From NCBI GenBank assembly GCA_016716125.1, contig JADJWZ010000005.1, positions 224,758 through 288,757 on the forward strand: DNA of 64,000 nt. Reading direction: 5' to 3'. Within the stretch, counting starts at the first letter, position 1. Each line of letters begins with the position of its first letter. This document shows positions 27,679-36,983 of the stretch, piece by piece. The position numbers were made by a program, and so were the translations under genes. Source of the stretch: Ignavibacteria bacterium. Lineage in GTDB: Bacteria > Bacteroidota > Ignavibacteria > Tepidaquicellales > Tepidaquicellaceae. The notes beneath the pieces are model-generated. The model was not told where the DNA came from, searched no databases, and saw nothing but the letters and a program-made list of their open reading frames with translations.

Positions 27679-28908
27679 ATGAAAAGAACTTTATTTTTTT
27701 TCCTTAATGCTTTTTTTATCTGGGGATCTTCAGTCAGAGCGCAGGAATTTACACCTGAAGAAATTTTCTCAAATTTCAAAGACGCCGTTGTGGTAATCAA
27801 AGCGATTGACTTTGACGGTAACGAAAGCAGCCAGGGAAGCGGGGTGATCATAAAGGATAAAGGGATACTTGTAACAAATTTCCATATATTCGCAGGCAAT
27901 GATAAGCTTGAAATAAAGCAAAACGAAATCCCGGTTGCATTCAATGAAATCATAGGATTGGATATTGAGAAAGATATACTGATCTTAGGGTTGGAAACGT
28001 CAAATTTCCCTTCCATCAAAACCGCAAACCTCAATGATGTGAAGGTCGGTCAGAAAGTATTTGCAATAGGAAGTCCTATGGGTCTTGAGAACACAATGTC
28101 AGAAGGCATTGTAAGCGGAATGAGAACACTAGAAGAAGGTAAGCAGGAATATATTCAGTTTACTGCAAGCCTTTCTCCCGGAAGCAGCGGAGGTGCTGTT
28201 ATTAATTCCAATGGGGAGCTGATTGGAATCAGTACAATGTATATTGAAAAAGGCCAGAATCTGAATTTTGCAGTATCAATAAAAGATATAGAAGGAATTA
28301 CATTGGGGGAATACTCGGACAAAATGAAACTACAGGCGCTGAACCATTTCTTCAGAGGCAGAAAACTTCATGATGAGGGCAGATACTCCGATGCAATAAA
28401 ATATTATGACAAATATATAGGCATTTTTCCAAATGATGCGAAAGCTTATAATTTCAGAGGTCTTTCTTATCAGGATAAAAAAGATTTCGGGAATGCAATA
28501 AAAGATTTCAGCAAAGCTATAAAGCTTGATCCGAAATATGTAGCTGCTTTATCAAACAGAGGCGAATGCTATTTTAAAATGGAAAAATGGGATGAAGCTC
28601 AGAAAGATTTTTCAAAAGTTTTGAAGATAGATCCTGATAATGTTTCAATGTATTTTAACAGGGGACTGGCTTTTTCCAAAGAAGAAGACTGGGATGAAGC
28701 CATTGATGATTTTTCAAAAGTCATAAAAGCAAATCCCTCCTATACTGAAGCATATATGAACAGAGGCCTGGCTTATTATTATGCAAGCAATTATGAGCTG
28801 GCGATTATAGACTGGAAGAAATGCATCAAACTTGATCCATCGCTTACTAATACTTTAAACAGATTAATTGACAATGCCGATCTGCTATGGCAGCATAACA
28901 TAAAGTGA
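27679..28908 (+). CDS. Exported trypsin-like serine protease fused to TPR repeats
   Basis: 409 aa from ATG at 27679; an earlier in-frame TTG at 27583 would place 32 residues ahead of a good signal peptide, so I reject it. The chymotrypsin-fold domain (about 25-205) has the triad H69 (VTNFHIFAG), D99 (DIEKDILIL) and S170 (SPGSSGGAVINS). The rest (about 215-400) is a run of TPR repeats such as AKAYNFRGLSYQDKKDFGNAIKDFSKAI. DegP-like secreted proteases usually carry PDZ domains, not TPRs, so this arrangement suggests partner binding in the periplasm. Confidence 0.9.
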   Translation: MKRTLFFFLNAFFIWGSSVRAQEFTPEEIFSNFKDAVVVIKAIDFDGNESSQGSGVIIKDKGILVTNFHIFAGNDKLEIKQNEIPVAFNEIIGLDIEKDILILGLETSNFPSIKTANLNDVKVGQKVFAIGSPMGLENTMSEGIVSGMRTLEEGKQEYIQFTASLSPGSSGGAVINSNGELIGISTMYIEKGQNLNFAVSIKDIEGITLGEYSDKMKLQALNHFFRGRKLHDEGRYSDAIKYYDKYIGIFPNDAKAYNFRGLSYQDKKDFGNAIKDFSKAIKLDPKYVAALSNRGECYFKMEKWDEAQKDFSKVLKIDPDNVSMYFNRGLAFSKEEDWDEAIDDFSKVIKANPSYTEAYMNRGLAYYYASNYELAIIDWKKCIKLDPSLTNTLNRLIDNADLLWQHNIK

Positions 28909-28947
28909 TTGCTTCGGATCGCAAAGTTAATAAAAGCTAATATTCAC

Positions 28948-28986
28948 AAAAAAAAGTTTTCCCCCGTTAAGGAGAAAACTTTTTTT
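28948..28986. terminator. Bidirectional terminator between convergent protease genes
   Basis: A-rich arm AAAAAAGTTTTC, loop CCCCGTTAAGGA, then GAAAACTTTTTT. It serves the trypsin-TPR gene on plus and the subtilase gene on minus, whose stops are 101 bp apart. Confidence 0.85.
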
Positions 28987-29009
28987 ATGTTAAAATTTGA
29001 TTATGTGTT

Positions 29010-31958
29010 TTATTTTATCAGCACCATACGCTTTATTTCAATAAAGTTTTCAGATTCCATTCTGTAAAAATATACTCCGCTCGCGAGATTTGCTCCGCTG
29101 AATACGATATCGTAATTTCCGGCAGGTCTGATCTCGTTTACTAAAGTCATAACTTCCTTTCCGAGAACGTCATAGACCTTCATATTTACAAAACCCTGTT
29201 TCGGGATTGAGAAATTTATTTTAGTTACCGGATTAAAAGGATTCGGGTAATTCTGTGAAAGTGAATAGACCGCCGGTATTGAAACCGTATTGCTCTCAAT
29301 GCCTGTAATCAGCGAGATCTCGAGCTGTATGTTTGCGCGGTTATAACTCTGCGTCAGATTTGTCGGATACTGCGTATCGCTCTGTCCTCTTCTTGACAAA
29401 TAAACTGGCGATGATCCCGTATAAGAGTATCTCGGATAAGTATTCACATACTGCTGAAAGTCTCTTCCGATAGAGATCATAAGATTCTGACTGCTGTTAT
29501 ATGAAAAAGGTGTAGTCAGCTGAATATCCGTCCAGCCGGGTGAAGGAAGGCTGTTCACATTTCCGGAAAATACAAGCGTCATGCCTGTTGTATCCCACGT
29601 TCCCGTCCCGAGGGAAGCATCCGTTGTTGTCTTCATAAAGATCCTAACGTTTTCACTTGTCACTCCTCCTACGCTGTTATTCTGATAGAATTTAATTTTC
29701 CTGATCTGACCGTCTGTGTTGATTTCCGAACTGAGATAAATTCCCTGCCATCTGAAGTAGTTGTAAAATCTGTTCATCGGATAAGATTCATCTGCAGTGC
29801 CTGCGCCGATTGTAACAGTTGATATCGGAAGTCTTCTCAGAGTAAGTGTGTATGTCTGAGCTGAAGCCATTGAATCGCCTAAACTGTAACCGTAAACTCT
29901 CCACTGTCCTGTTATGGAATCGCTCACGCCTGCTCCGAGACTTGCCGCAAGAGAATCAAGCTGTGAATATCTTATGCTTACGGATGTATCGTAACCATTG
30001 CTGCCGGACTCAATGATCCTTTTTATATTGGTTGAATTTGAAAAATCCGGATATGCAAACATCCATTTATATTTTACGCCGAGACCGGACTTTGACCACA
30101 TTGGTGATGTAATTGTAAAATCAGTTGGAGTGGTCTGTAACGTGATACCGGAAGGAGGTGAAATTAAATTAAACGCTGAAAGAGAAGGAACACCTCTTGC
30201 CAGATAAATTACTCTCGGTCCGTTCTGCGCTGAAAGGGAATCGACATTCGGTAACTGTCTGTATGCAGTGGCAGTCCATTGCCCGCCTAAACTCTGCCCC
30301 TGATTTATGCCGAGACCTGCGAGTATATTGTCAAGCTGACCTAAAGTAAATGTCATTGTATTCGTACCCGAAGCAATCGCAAGCATTCTGTTACTGATAA
30401 GCGGCGATCCGAAGATCCATTTGTATTCCACGCCGGTTGCGCATGTGTCCCAGTTGAATGAAATTGTTGCAGTTGAATTTGGAAGTGTCGTAACAGTCTG
30501 ACCTGCTACAGGTGACTGCAGATTAAAATTATTTAAGACAGGTACGTTTGTTATTTTTACTTTATTTACCAGCTTTGCAAGATTAAGTCTGCCGTTGGAT
30601 AAAGTTATTCCGTTCAATGAAGGAATTGTATCAACAGTAGAAAGAATAAAATGTCTGAATAATTTAGCAAGCGAATCCGGTCTTGTCCTGCCGAGCTGAA
30701 TAAATACTGAGCCCGCTGCTGCATGCATCAGTCCGACAGCTCCGGTAACCTGCGGAGTCGCCATTGACGTTCCTGTCAGGTTGCTGTATGAGTTTGTAGG
30801 AACAGTGGAAAGTATTGAAGTTCCCGGTGCGCCGAGATCCATATTTATCGGACCGTAACCTGCTCCTGAATTTTTAGCATCAGTATTCGTAGTATTTGTA
30901 ACTGCTATCATATAAATGCTCGGACACGTGGTCGGTATATCGCCGACTACATCAATATTTACATTATTATTCGGACCGGCGCCTGCGCTTAAAATACCTG
31001 AAGCTCCGAGCGAATCATAAAATGCGCACCATAAAGGATAATTGGACGGCTGACCGTTATCAATTCCGAATGAAGAATTTGTCGCTACTACATAAGCGCC
31101 TTGTGATCCGTTCGTCTGATTATAAATTTTTCTTTGCTTAAGAGCGTATCCGTAAGCTTTTACTACATTGCTTTCAGATGCCGAGCCATAAACTATCGGC
31201 ATAGTCTTTACAGTCCAGTTGACTCCCGCTACGCCTAAATTATTATTTCCTTTTGCTCCGGCTATTCCAGCACAGTGAGTACCATGCTGACTAGCAGGAA
31301 TTGTTCCGTTATTATTTCCTGCATGCCATCCGTAAATATCATCTACGTATCCGTTGTTATCATCGTCAATACTGTTGCCGGGAATTTCCGCATGATTTAC
31401 CCAGGTATCAAGATCCTGATGATTTGTCTGCTGACCGCCGTCAACTATTGCAAGGACGATAGTATCACCGAGCGAAGTAACGCCGCCGGTTGAGACTTCC
31501 CAGGCTTCAGGCGCGTCAATGTCAGCATCCGGTGTTCCGCCTGTCTGACCTGTATTATGCTTATCCCACTGATCAACGAATCTTGTGTCATTCGGAAATA
31601 CCGGAGGAAGAACTCTTTCTTTAAATCTGTGATTGAACTGAGCTATCTCTACTTTGTCATTTCTTGTTACTGACATCAATGCATCCACCGACTGCGCTTT
31701 CGAAATATCAAACTGAAATAGGTAAATGTTCATATCCTTTACAAGTGTTTCCTTTAAAATCAATCCGATACCGTTATAATTATTTAGAAAGTCATTCACA
31801 TCCACGGGATATTTAAACATAACTATAATATCGCCTTCGATGTAGTCCCTGTCGTTATAATAGTTTGAAAGATCGTTACTGCTGCTTGTATTTTCATTTG
31901 AAAATAAAGACAATAGCAGCAATGATGCCGCTGCTAAAAATAGAAAAAAGGTTTTCAT
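29010..31958 (-). CDS. Secreted subtilisin-family (S8) protease with T9SS sorting domain
   Basis: 982 aa with a signal peptide. The prodomain-like N-terminus (GDIIVMFKYPVDVNDFLNNY) is followed by the catalytic triad: D173 in AIVDGGQQ, H226 in QHGTHCAGIAG and S398 in GTSMATPQVTGAVG. From about 480 to 880 there are repeated beta-sandwich modules (segments ending LNNFNLQSP and LSAFNLISPPSG). The last 85 residues are the type A sorting tail, NYPNPFNPVTKINFSIP to IKRMVLIK. I infer a large exported protease, cell-surface or released. Substrate unknown. Confidence 0.94.
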   Translation of the reverse strand: MKTFFLFLAAASLLLLSLFSNENTSSSNDLSNYYNDRDYIEGDIIVMFKYPVDVNDFLNNYNGIGLILKETLVKDMNIYLFQFDISKAQSVDALMSVTRNDKVEIAQFNHRFKERVLPPVFPNDTRFVDQWDKHNTGQTGGTPDADIDAPEAWEVSTGGVTSLGDTIVLAIVDGGQQTNHQDLDTWVNHAEIPGNSIDDDNNGYVDDIYGWHAGNNNGTIPASQHGTHCAGIAGAKGNNNLGVAGVNWTVKTMPIVYGSASESNVVKAYGYALKQRKIYNQTNGSQGAYVVATNSSFGIDNGQPSNYPLWCAFYDSLGASGILSAGAGPNNNVNIDVVGDIPTTCPSIYMIAVTNTTNTDAKNSGAGYGPINMDLGAPGTSILSTVPTNSYSNLTGTSMATPQVTGAVGLMHAAAGSVFIQLGRTRPDSLAKLFRHFILSTVDTIPSLNGITLSNGRLNLAKLVNKVKITNVPVLNNFNLQSPVAGQTVTTLPNSTATISFNWDTCATGVEYKWIFGSPLISNRMLAIASGTNTMTFTLGQLDNILAGLGINQGQSLGGQWTATAYRQLPNVDSLSAQNGPRVIYLARGVPSLSAFNLISPPSGITLQTTPTDFTITSPMWSKSGLGVKYKWMFAYPDFSNSTNIKRIIESGSNGYDTSVSIRYSQLDSLAASLGAGVSDSITGQWRVYGYSLGDSMASAQTYTLTLRRLPISTVTIGAGTADESYPMNRFYNYFRWQGIYLSSEINTDGQIRKIKFYQNNSVGGVTSENVRIFMKTTTDASLGTGTWDTTGMTLVFSGNVNSLPSPGWTDIQLTTPFSYNSSQNLMISIGRDFQQYVNTYPRYSYTGSSPVYLSRRGQSDTQYPTNLTQSYNRANIQLEISLITGIESNTVSIPAVYSLSQNYPNPFNPVTKINFSIPKQGFVNMKVYDVLGKEVMTLVNEIRPAGNYDIVFSGANLASGVYFYRMESENFIEIKRMVLIK

Positions 31959-32206
31959 TAGATTTGGTTTGGTTTAAATTTTATTAAAGATATGGAATTT
32001 AATATTAAATTAATATTTACTGCTGAATGTAATTTATTGGTTATGTGAGCTAAGGTTCTGCCATTCAAAAAGCGCTTAGACATTTTTCTAAAATTCCAAT
32101 ACAATCTTTCTTAATTTTAGTCTTTTTTTCGAATCAGGCTATGAATGAAAGTTTAAATCATAATCGGCGATTCAATATCTGTATGTTTTATAAAGCTCAT
32201 TTAATT

Positions 32207-32214
32207 TATATTTG
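32207..32214 (+). promoter_or_regulatory. Candidate Bacteroidota-type -7 element
   Basis: TATATTTG matches the TAnnTTTG pattern used by the housekeeping sigma factor of Bacteroidota. It lies about 24 bp upstream of the DUF3298 lipoprotein start. I see no convincing matching -33 TTTG, so confidence is low. Confidence 0.3.
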
Positions 32215-32238
32215 TTTTAATTAATCCAATTATTTAAA

Positions 32239-33036
32239 ATGAAAAAACTTACAGCAGTATTTCTTTTTTGTATTACAATCGCTTCATGCGGCAAAGAAGA
32301 GCCAAAGAATGAAGTGAAAACAAAAGATTCAGAATCTCTCTCTTCCGGAAAGATTGAGTTTGTAATGAAGGAATTCTCAAAGTCTTATAATGACTGTAAT
32401 AAGGATTCCGCCGGTTGCACTTACGTAAGTTTTAAATATCCGGAAATCCTTAACGAAAATCTTAAGTCGAATGTGAACAGAGTGATCGGATCATATCTTA
32501 AGGACAGCATATATTCGGCTGACGGCAAATCATTTAAAGATTTTAATGAACTCGCAGCTTCCTTCTTTGCTGAATACGACACCATGAAGAAAATTTCTTC
32601 GGTTGAGGAACTTGCATTTGCGCTTGATGAGAAATCGGAAATAATATCGGAAACAGAAGATAACTTCACTGTCTCAATAGATTTTTATATTTTCACCGGC
32701 GGCGCTCATCCGAATTCTTATATGAGTTATTTAGTATTCGGTAAAAGATCCGGTGATGTACTCTCACTGAATAATATCTTCAAACCCGGTTATGATTCTC
32801 TTCTGAATAAATTAATAGACGGCGCATACAGAAAACAGAAAGGTCTCACGCCGGAGGATAACCTTCAGACAAAAGGTGATTTGTTTGAAAATAAAATTAT
32901 ACATAATAATAACTTTATGCTCACTAACGATTCGATCTCATTTTATTATAATAATTATGAAATAGCGGCTTATGTATACGGGCCAACTGAAATCACAATT
33001 CCTCTGAGCGGTATGAAAGAGTATTTGAAAGATTAG
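32239..33036 (+). CDS. DUF3298/RsiV-like lipoprotein
   Basis: 265 aa. The signal sequence ends ITIASCGKEE, a lipobox with Cys17. The later part has the DUF3298 hallmark FYIFTGGAHPNSYMSYL, preceded by a DUF4163-like region (SFKYPEILNENLKSNVNRVI). Such domains occur in RsiV anti-sigma factors, which bind lysozyme, and in stand-alone envelope lipoproteins. No sigma factor gene is adjacent, so I infer the latter. Role unknown. Confidence 0.82.
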   Translation: MKKLTAVFLFCITIASCGKEEPKNEVKTKDSESLSSGKIEFVMKEFSKSYNDCNKDSAGCTYVSFKYPEILNENLKSNVNRVIGSYLKDSIYSADGKSFKDFNELAASFFAEYDTMKKISSVEELAFALDEKSEIISETEDNFTVSIDFYIFTGGAHPNSYMSYLVFGKRSGDVLSLNNIFKPGYDSLLNKLIDGAYRKQKGLTPEDNLQTKGDLFENKIIHNNNFMLTNDSISFYYNNYEIAAYVYGPTEITIPLSGMKEYLKD

Positions 33037-33153
33037 TAAGACATTCCGCCCGTTCACAGACTCTGTTCGGGATTGGTCAATATTTTAGAGAAAATTAATT
33101 GCCAATAAAGTATTGAAAACTTACTCTATTAATAATATATTAATAAAAAAATT

Positions 33154-33570
33154 ATGAACGAAAAAAAATATTCTAAAAAAGAAGTTTTTAATGAAGTAAA
33201 TGCGGAAGCGTACGAAGTTACTGAAGAAGATATCAAATACGTAGTTGATAATGATGACAACATCAAAAAGAAATCTTCAAAACTTAATATCGGAAAATAC
33301 AGAAGATTTATAAGGCAGATCAAACTTCTGCTGAATCTATTAAGAGATTATAAAAATAAAAAATACACTGAAATTCCCTGGAAATCTGTTGCTCTGATAA
33401 CTGCAGCTATTTTATATTTTATAAATCCGTTTGACGTTATGCCTGATATAATCCCGCTCCTGGGTTTTGCCGATGACACGCTGCTCTTTGCTGCAGTTTT
33501 TAAATCCATTCAGACCGATCTTGAAAAATACAGCGACTGGAAAGGCGTTAATTCGGATAACCTGTTTTAA
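33154..33570 (+). CDS. DUF1232 / YkvA-like membrane protein
   Basis: 138 aa. The C-terminal half has the DUF1232 core: a hydrophobic helix, then INPFDVMPDIIPLLGFADD, and a second helix (DTLLFAAVFKSI). The N-terminal half is charged and probably cytoplasmic. The function of the family is unknown. It precedes the YmdB gene by 36 bp and may share its transcript. Confidence 0.85.
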   Translation: MNEKKYSKKEVFNEVNAEAYEVTEEDIKYVVDNDDNIKKKSSKLNIGKYRRFIRQIKLLLNLLRDYKNKKYTEIPWKSVALITAAILYFINPFDVMPDIIPLLGFADDTLLFAAVFKSIQTDLEKYSDWKGVNSDNLF

Positions 33571-33606
33571 TTTTATTCACATATTCCTTTAAAATACTTT
33601 TATAAT

Positions 33607-34404
33607 TTGTCCGAAAAAATAAAGATACTTTTCATAGGGGACATAATCGGCGAGCCCGGTTATAATCTCACCAAATTACTGCTTCCGGGTTTAATATCAA
33701 AATATAAAACAGATTTTGTAATTGCCAACGGCGAGAATATCACCGAAGGAAAAGGCATTCTCGAAAAAGACGGCAAGAAACTTCTTGAACTCAATATCAA
33801 TGTGCTTACCGGCGGAAATCATACTATGGATAAAATACAGGCGCATAAATATCTGATGGAAGAGAAAAGGGTTTTGCGTCCGATGAATTATCCCAAAGGG
33901 GCATACGGTCACGGCTTCGGTATTTACGCAATTCCGGGTACTGATTTTAAGATCGGAATTATCAATTTGCAGGGAAGAGTCTTTATGAAATCAATTGACT
34001 GTCCTTTCAGAACATTCGACTGGGTTTATGAAAAAATTAAATACGAAACGAATATTGTGTTCGTTGATTTTCATGCCGAAGCGACTGCAGAGAAGATAGC
34101 TTTCGGCTGGTATGCAAACGGAAGAGCTTCGGTAGTAGTCGGAACTCATACTCACATTCCAACCGCAGACAGCAGGATACTCAGCGATGGAACCGCATAT
34201 ATCACTGACGTCGGTATGACAGGAGCTTATGATTCAGTTATAGGAATGAAGAAAGACGGTTCGATAAAAAGATTTATTTACTCCACTCCGCAGAAGTATG
34301 AAGTAGCAGATGAGGACATGAGATTTTCTGGAGTGCTTTGTGAAATTGACAGCACTACGGGAAGAGCTTTATCAATAAAAAAAATATTCAGTCCTGAATT
34401 TTAA
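33607..34404 (+). CDS. YmdB-family metallophosphoesterase (TIGR00282)
   Basis: 265 aa from TTG at 33607. The metal-binding pattern is clear: FIGDIIGEPG (Asp), ANGENITEGKG (Asn), GGNHTMDK (Asn-His), VDFHAEATAEK (His) and VGTHTHIPTAD (His). B. subtilis YmdB is a 2',3'- or 3',5'-cyclic-nucleotide phosphodiesterase that affects biofilm and motility choices. The residue after GGNHT is Met instead of the usual Trp. In vivo role here is not known. Confidence 0.93.
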   Translation: MSEKIKILFIGDIIGEPGYNLTKLLLPGLISKYKTDFVIANGENITEGKGILEKDGKKLLELNINVLTGGNHTMDKIQAHKYLMEEKRVLRPMNYPKGAYGHGFGIYAIPGTDFKIGIINLQGRVFMKSIDCPFRTFDWVYEKIKYETNIVFVDFHAEATAEKIAFGWYANGRASVVVGTHTHIPTADSRILSDGTAYITDVGMTGAYDSVIGMKKDGSIKRFIYSTPQKYEVADEDMRFSGVLCEIDSTTGRALSIKKIFSPEF

Positions 34405-34434
34405 TTAATAACATTAACTTTATTTCCGCATTTT

Positions 34435-35094
34435 ATGAAGACAATGAAATCACCACCTATAAACGATGAGGTTTATAATTACATACTTGAAAAGTTTGTA
34501 CCGGAAAATGAGATCACAATTGAGATTATAAAGGAAACAGAAAAGCTGGAAATCCCTCTTATACAGATTGCGCCGGAACAGGGAAGGTTTTTATATCTTC
34601 TGACAAAAATGATAAGTGCAAAGAACGCGCTGGAGATCGGAACATTGACGGGATTCAGCGGATACCATATTGCAGGCGGACTCCCTGACGGCGGAAAACT
34701 TATAACGCTTGAGATTGAAAAGAAACACGGAGAAATTGCCGAGAAATATTTTGAGAAAGCCGGACTAAAAGATAAAACGGAAGTGAGAATTTCTCCTGCC
34801 CTTGAGCAGCTTGAAGTATTGAAAAAAGAAAATAAAATTTTCGATCTGATATTCATCGATGCGGATAAGACGAATTACATTAATTACTTCGAAGGCACGC
34901 TGAATCTGTCACACAGCGGCACTGTTATTGTGTTTGACAATATGATAAAAAACAACAGGGTCGTGCTGGATGCCGGTGACGACGCTGATCTTAAAGCGAT
35001 TCAGGAGACAAACGAACTGCTGTCGAAGGACGAGAGGGTGGAATGTTTTCTGCTTGCAATCGGGGACGGGTTTACGATCGCGCGGGTGTTTTAA
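34435..35094 (+). CDS. Class I O-methyltransferase (family 3, COMT-like)
   Basis: 219 aa. The SAM loop ALEIGTLTGFSGYHIAGGLP (about 64-83) and the metal-binding DLIFIDADKTNYINYFEGTL, with a later FDNMIKNNRVV, match Mg2+-dependent O-methyltransferases that act on catechol-like or caffeoyl substrates. ATG at 34435 or 34444 could be the start. The acceptor is unknown. It is the last gene before the palindrome array. Confidence 0.88.
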   Translation: MKTMKSPPINDEVYNYILEKFVPENEITIEIIKETEKLEIPLIQIAPEQGRFLYLLTKMISAKNALEIGTLTGFSGYHIAGGLPDGGKLITLEIEKKHGEIAEKYFEKAGLKDKTEVRISPALEQLEVLKKENKIFDLIFIDADKTNYINYFEGTLNLSHSGTVIVFDNMIKNNRVVLDAGDDADLKAIQETNELLSKDERVECFLLAIGDGFTIARVF

Positions 35095-35182
35095 AAAATA
35101 TTTGACACCCTTCAGGGTTTGAATTTCCTTTTTAAAATTTCAAAAACCTTTAAATGTCTAAACCATTATTTAGATTATAATT

Positions 35183-35640
35183 GATTTTTAAAAAGTCCCC
35201 TGGGTTCATTATAATTAAAGAATATAATAGAATTTCAAAAACCCCAAAGGGTGAAATTATTTTAGAATATATTTAGATTTTCAAAACCCCGAAGGGGTGA
35301 AATTATTTAGATTATAATAGATTTTCAAAAACCCCAAAGGGGTGAAATTATTTTAGAATATAATAGATTTTCAAAAACCCCGAAGGGGTGAAATTATTTA
35401 GATTATAATAGATTTTCAAAAACCCCGAAGGGGTGTCATTATTTTAGAATATAATAGATTTTCAAAAACCCCGAAGGGGTGAAATTATTTTAGAATATAA
35501 TAGATTTTCAAAAATCCCGAAGATGTGTCATTATTTTAGAATATAATAGATTTTGCAAAACTCCTGAAGGGGTGAAATTATTTCAGAATATAATTGATTT
35601 TCAAAAACCCCGAAGGGGTGTAATTATTTTAGAAAATTAT
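35183..35640. repeat. Tandem array of REP-like palindromic units (nine copies, about 46 bp)
   Basis: Copies start at 35228, 35274, 35318, 35364, 35409, 35455, 35501, 35547 and 35594, with unit lengths 44 to 47. Each unit has the short hairpin ACCCC GAA GGGGT in an AT-rich spacer reading roughly TAGATTTTCAAA before it and AAATTATTTTAGAATATAA after it (each under 20 bases here). A degenerate tenth copy lies at 35182-35227, and a decayed palindrome (CACCCTTCAGGGT) sits at about 35106. Most copies are near-identical; copies 7 and 8 are the most diverged. There are no unique spacers, so this is not CRISPR. It ends 12 bp short of the Y1 transposase stop. Confidence 0.9.
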
Positions 35641-35651
35641 TTTTGCCATTA

Positions 35652-36026
35652 TCATTCGAACCAATCAAACAAATATTTTTCATTATATTCCACTTCAAAT
35701 TTTTTTAGAAATTCAAAATATTCTTCGCGAAAAGTTTTTTTTATATGATGTTTTTCCTGATTCAAAATATAATTGTAAACATTTTTAAATATGAGACTGC
35801 GAATATGAAAATGCTCCTGTAATCCATTCTGCCAAGAAAATTTCCTGTTTAAAAAACCATTCTCATTTATGAAATTTGCAGAGTTATTTTTTATGTCTCT
35901 TACTAAATCTGAAATTTTCATTGACGGTTTTAAACCAACGAAAGCATGAATATGATCAGGCATACCGTTTACTATTATTGATTTTTGCTCCTTGCCGTTT
36001 ATAATACCGGCAATGTACTTGTTCAA
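35652..36026 (-). CDS. IS200/RAYT-like Y1 transposase, N-terminus displaced by a frame break
   Basis: 124 aa in the open frame, with the first usable start a TTG at 36026. It has the HUH pair (MPDHIHAF) and the catalytic-Tyr helix segment VYNYILNQEKHH, followed by the family tail FREEYFEFLKKFEVEYNEKYLFDW. The family normally opens with MAGTYSQIYIQIVFAVKYRQ. That sequence is present upstream to an ATG at 36117, but the run reads GCAGGGAACA where GCAGGAACA would keep frame. So the gene is 35652-36117 with a one-base insertion three codons after the start, or a sequencing slip. Catalytic residues are intact in what remains. It faces the palindrome array. Confidence 0.85.
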   Translation of the reverse strand: MNKYIAGIINGKEQKSIIVNGMPDHIHAFVGLKPSMKISDLVRDIKNNSANFINENGFLNRKFSWQNGLQEHFHIRSLIFKNVYNYILNQEKHHIKKTFREEYFEFLKKFEVEYNEKYLFDWFE

Positions 36027-36117
36027 TTCCTCTTTCCATTCTTTTTGTATTAAATTTTGTCTGTATTTAACTGCAAATACAATCTGAATATAGATTTGCG
36101 AATATGTTCCCTGCCAT

Positions 36118-36409
36118 ATTAATTCTACTTTAATTTTATAATAACAAATTCCACTTTGAATTATATTCTGTCCTGTAAACAGATTAATCCTTCTAACCGT
36201 TTTGAATATAATAATTCAAACATTCCATTTCTATTTGAAAAACCAGTACGTTAAAAATGATCTGAACCCGAATTTATTAATAGGTTCATACCATCATGTA
36301 ATCCTAAAATCAAGCAAATCAATGTTCAGACCATTTCATATAATAGTTTATTAAAAGTTTTAGATTTACTATTTTTGAACGGAGTTTATGAATATTAAAA
36401 ATATTATGT
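36118..36409. other. Intergenic gap between the Y1 transposase and the ComEA-like gene
   Basis: About 290 AT-rich bases between divergent genes. I see no ORF with coding character, no RNA gene and no copy of the neighbouring palindrome unit. It must hold the promoter for the 36410-38874 operon, but no clear TAnnTTTG element stands out. Confidence 0.5.
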
Positions 36410-36973
36410 ATGATTATGAAAGATTCTATGAAAGTTTTTATAAAGAATTTTATTAAAGTTTTATCCGGCGGTGTTACAAAATCAATTTCTTTTACTAAGA
36501 GCGAGATCAGGGTAATTGTGTTTATTTCCATTGCGGTTACGACGGGCTTTTGCGTGAAGTATTACAAATCCCTTTCTGAAGAAAGCATTAATTCGGCTTA
36601 TGATTTTTCCCGCTCCGACAGTGTGTTCAGGGAAAAATCACTGAAAATATATGCGGGAAATAAAAATGGAAACTCACCTGATATCGCTGATGAAAAAGGC
36701 ATTTATAAAATGCTCAAAGCCTCCGATGACTCGGTCAGACGAAATGAAAAATTGACTGCTGATAATGAACCTCCCGATTTTACTGTTGATCTGAATACAG
36801 CGGGAATAGAGGAACTGACGGAGCTGCCTGGAGTAGGCGAAGCGATTGCAGCACGAATTATTTCTTACAGGGATGCAAATAAGCGTTTTAAAAATATCAA
36901 CGAACTGATGAAAGTAAAAGGTATCGGTCAAAAAAAATTTGATAAAATGAAAAAGTATTTAAAAGCGGATTAA
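36410..36973 (+). CDS. ComEA-like helix-hairpin-helix DNA-binding protein with N-terminal membrane anchor
   Basis: 187 aa. One membrane helix near residues 30-50 (EIRVIVFISIAVTTGFCV) is followed by a linker and, in the last 65 residues, two helix-hairpin-helix motifs: DLNTAGIEELTELPGVGEAIAARI and INELMKVKGIGQKKFDKM. This is the ComEA architecture, a receptor that draws DNA into the periplasm during transformation. Together with the comM fragment at the window start, it hints at competence, but the true DNA-uptake channel (ComEC) is not in view. Confidence 0.88.
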   Translation: MIMKDSMKVFIKNFIKVLSGGVTKSISFTKSEIRVIVFISIAVTTGFCVKYYKSLSEESINSAYDFSRSDSVFREKSLKIYAGNKNGNSPDIADEKGIYKMLKASDDSVRRNEKLTADNEPPDFTVDLNTAGIEELTELPGVGEAIAARIISYRDANKRFKNINELMKVKGIGQKKFDKMKKYLKAD

Positions 36974-36983
36974 TTAATACGGA

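Noticed and set aside
35183..35640. CRISPR array
   Set aside because: Units are directly adjacent with no unique spacers, and no cas gene is near.
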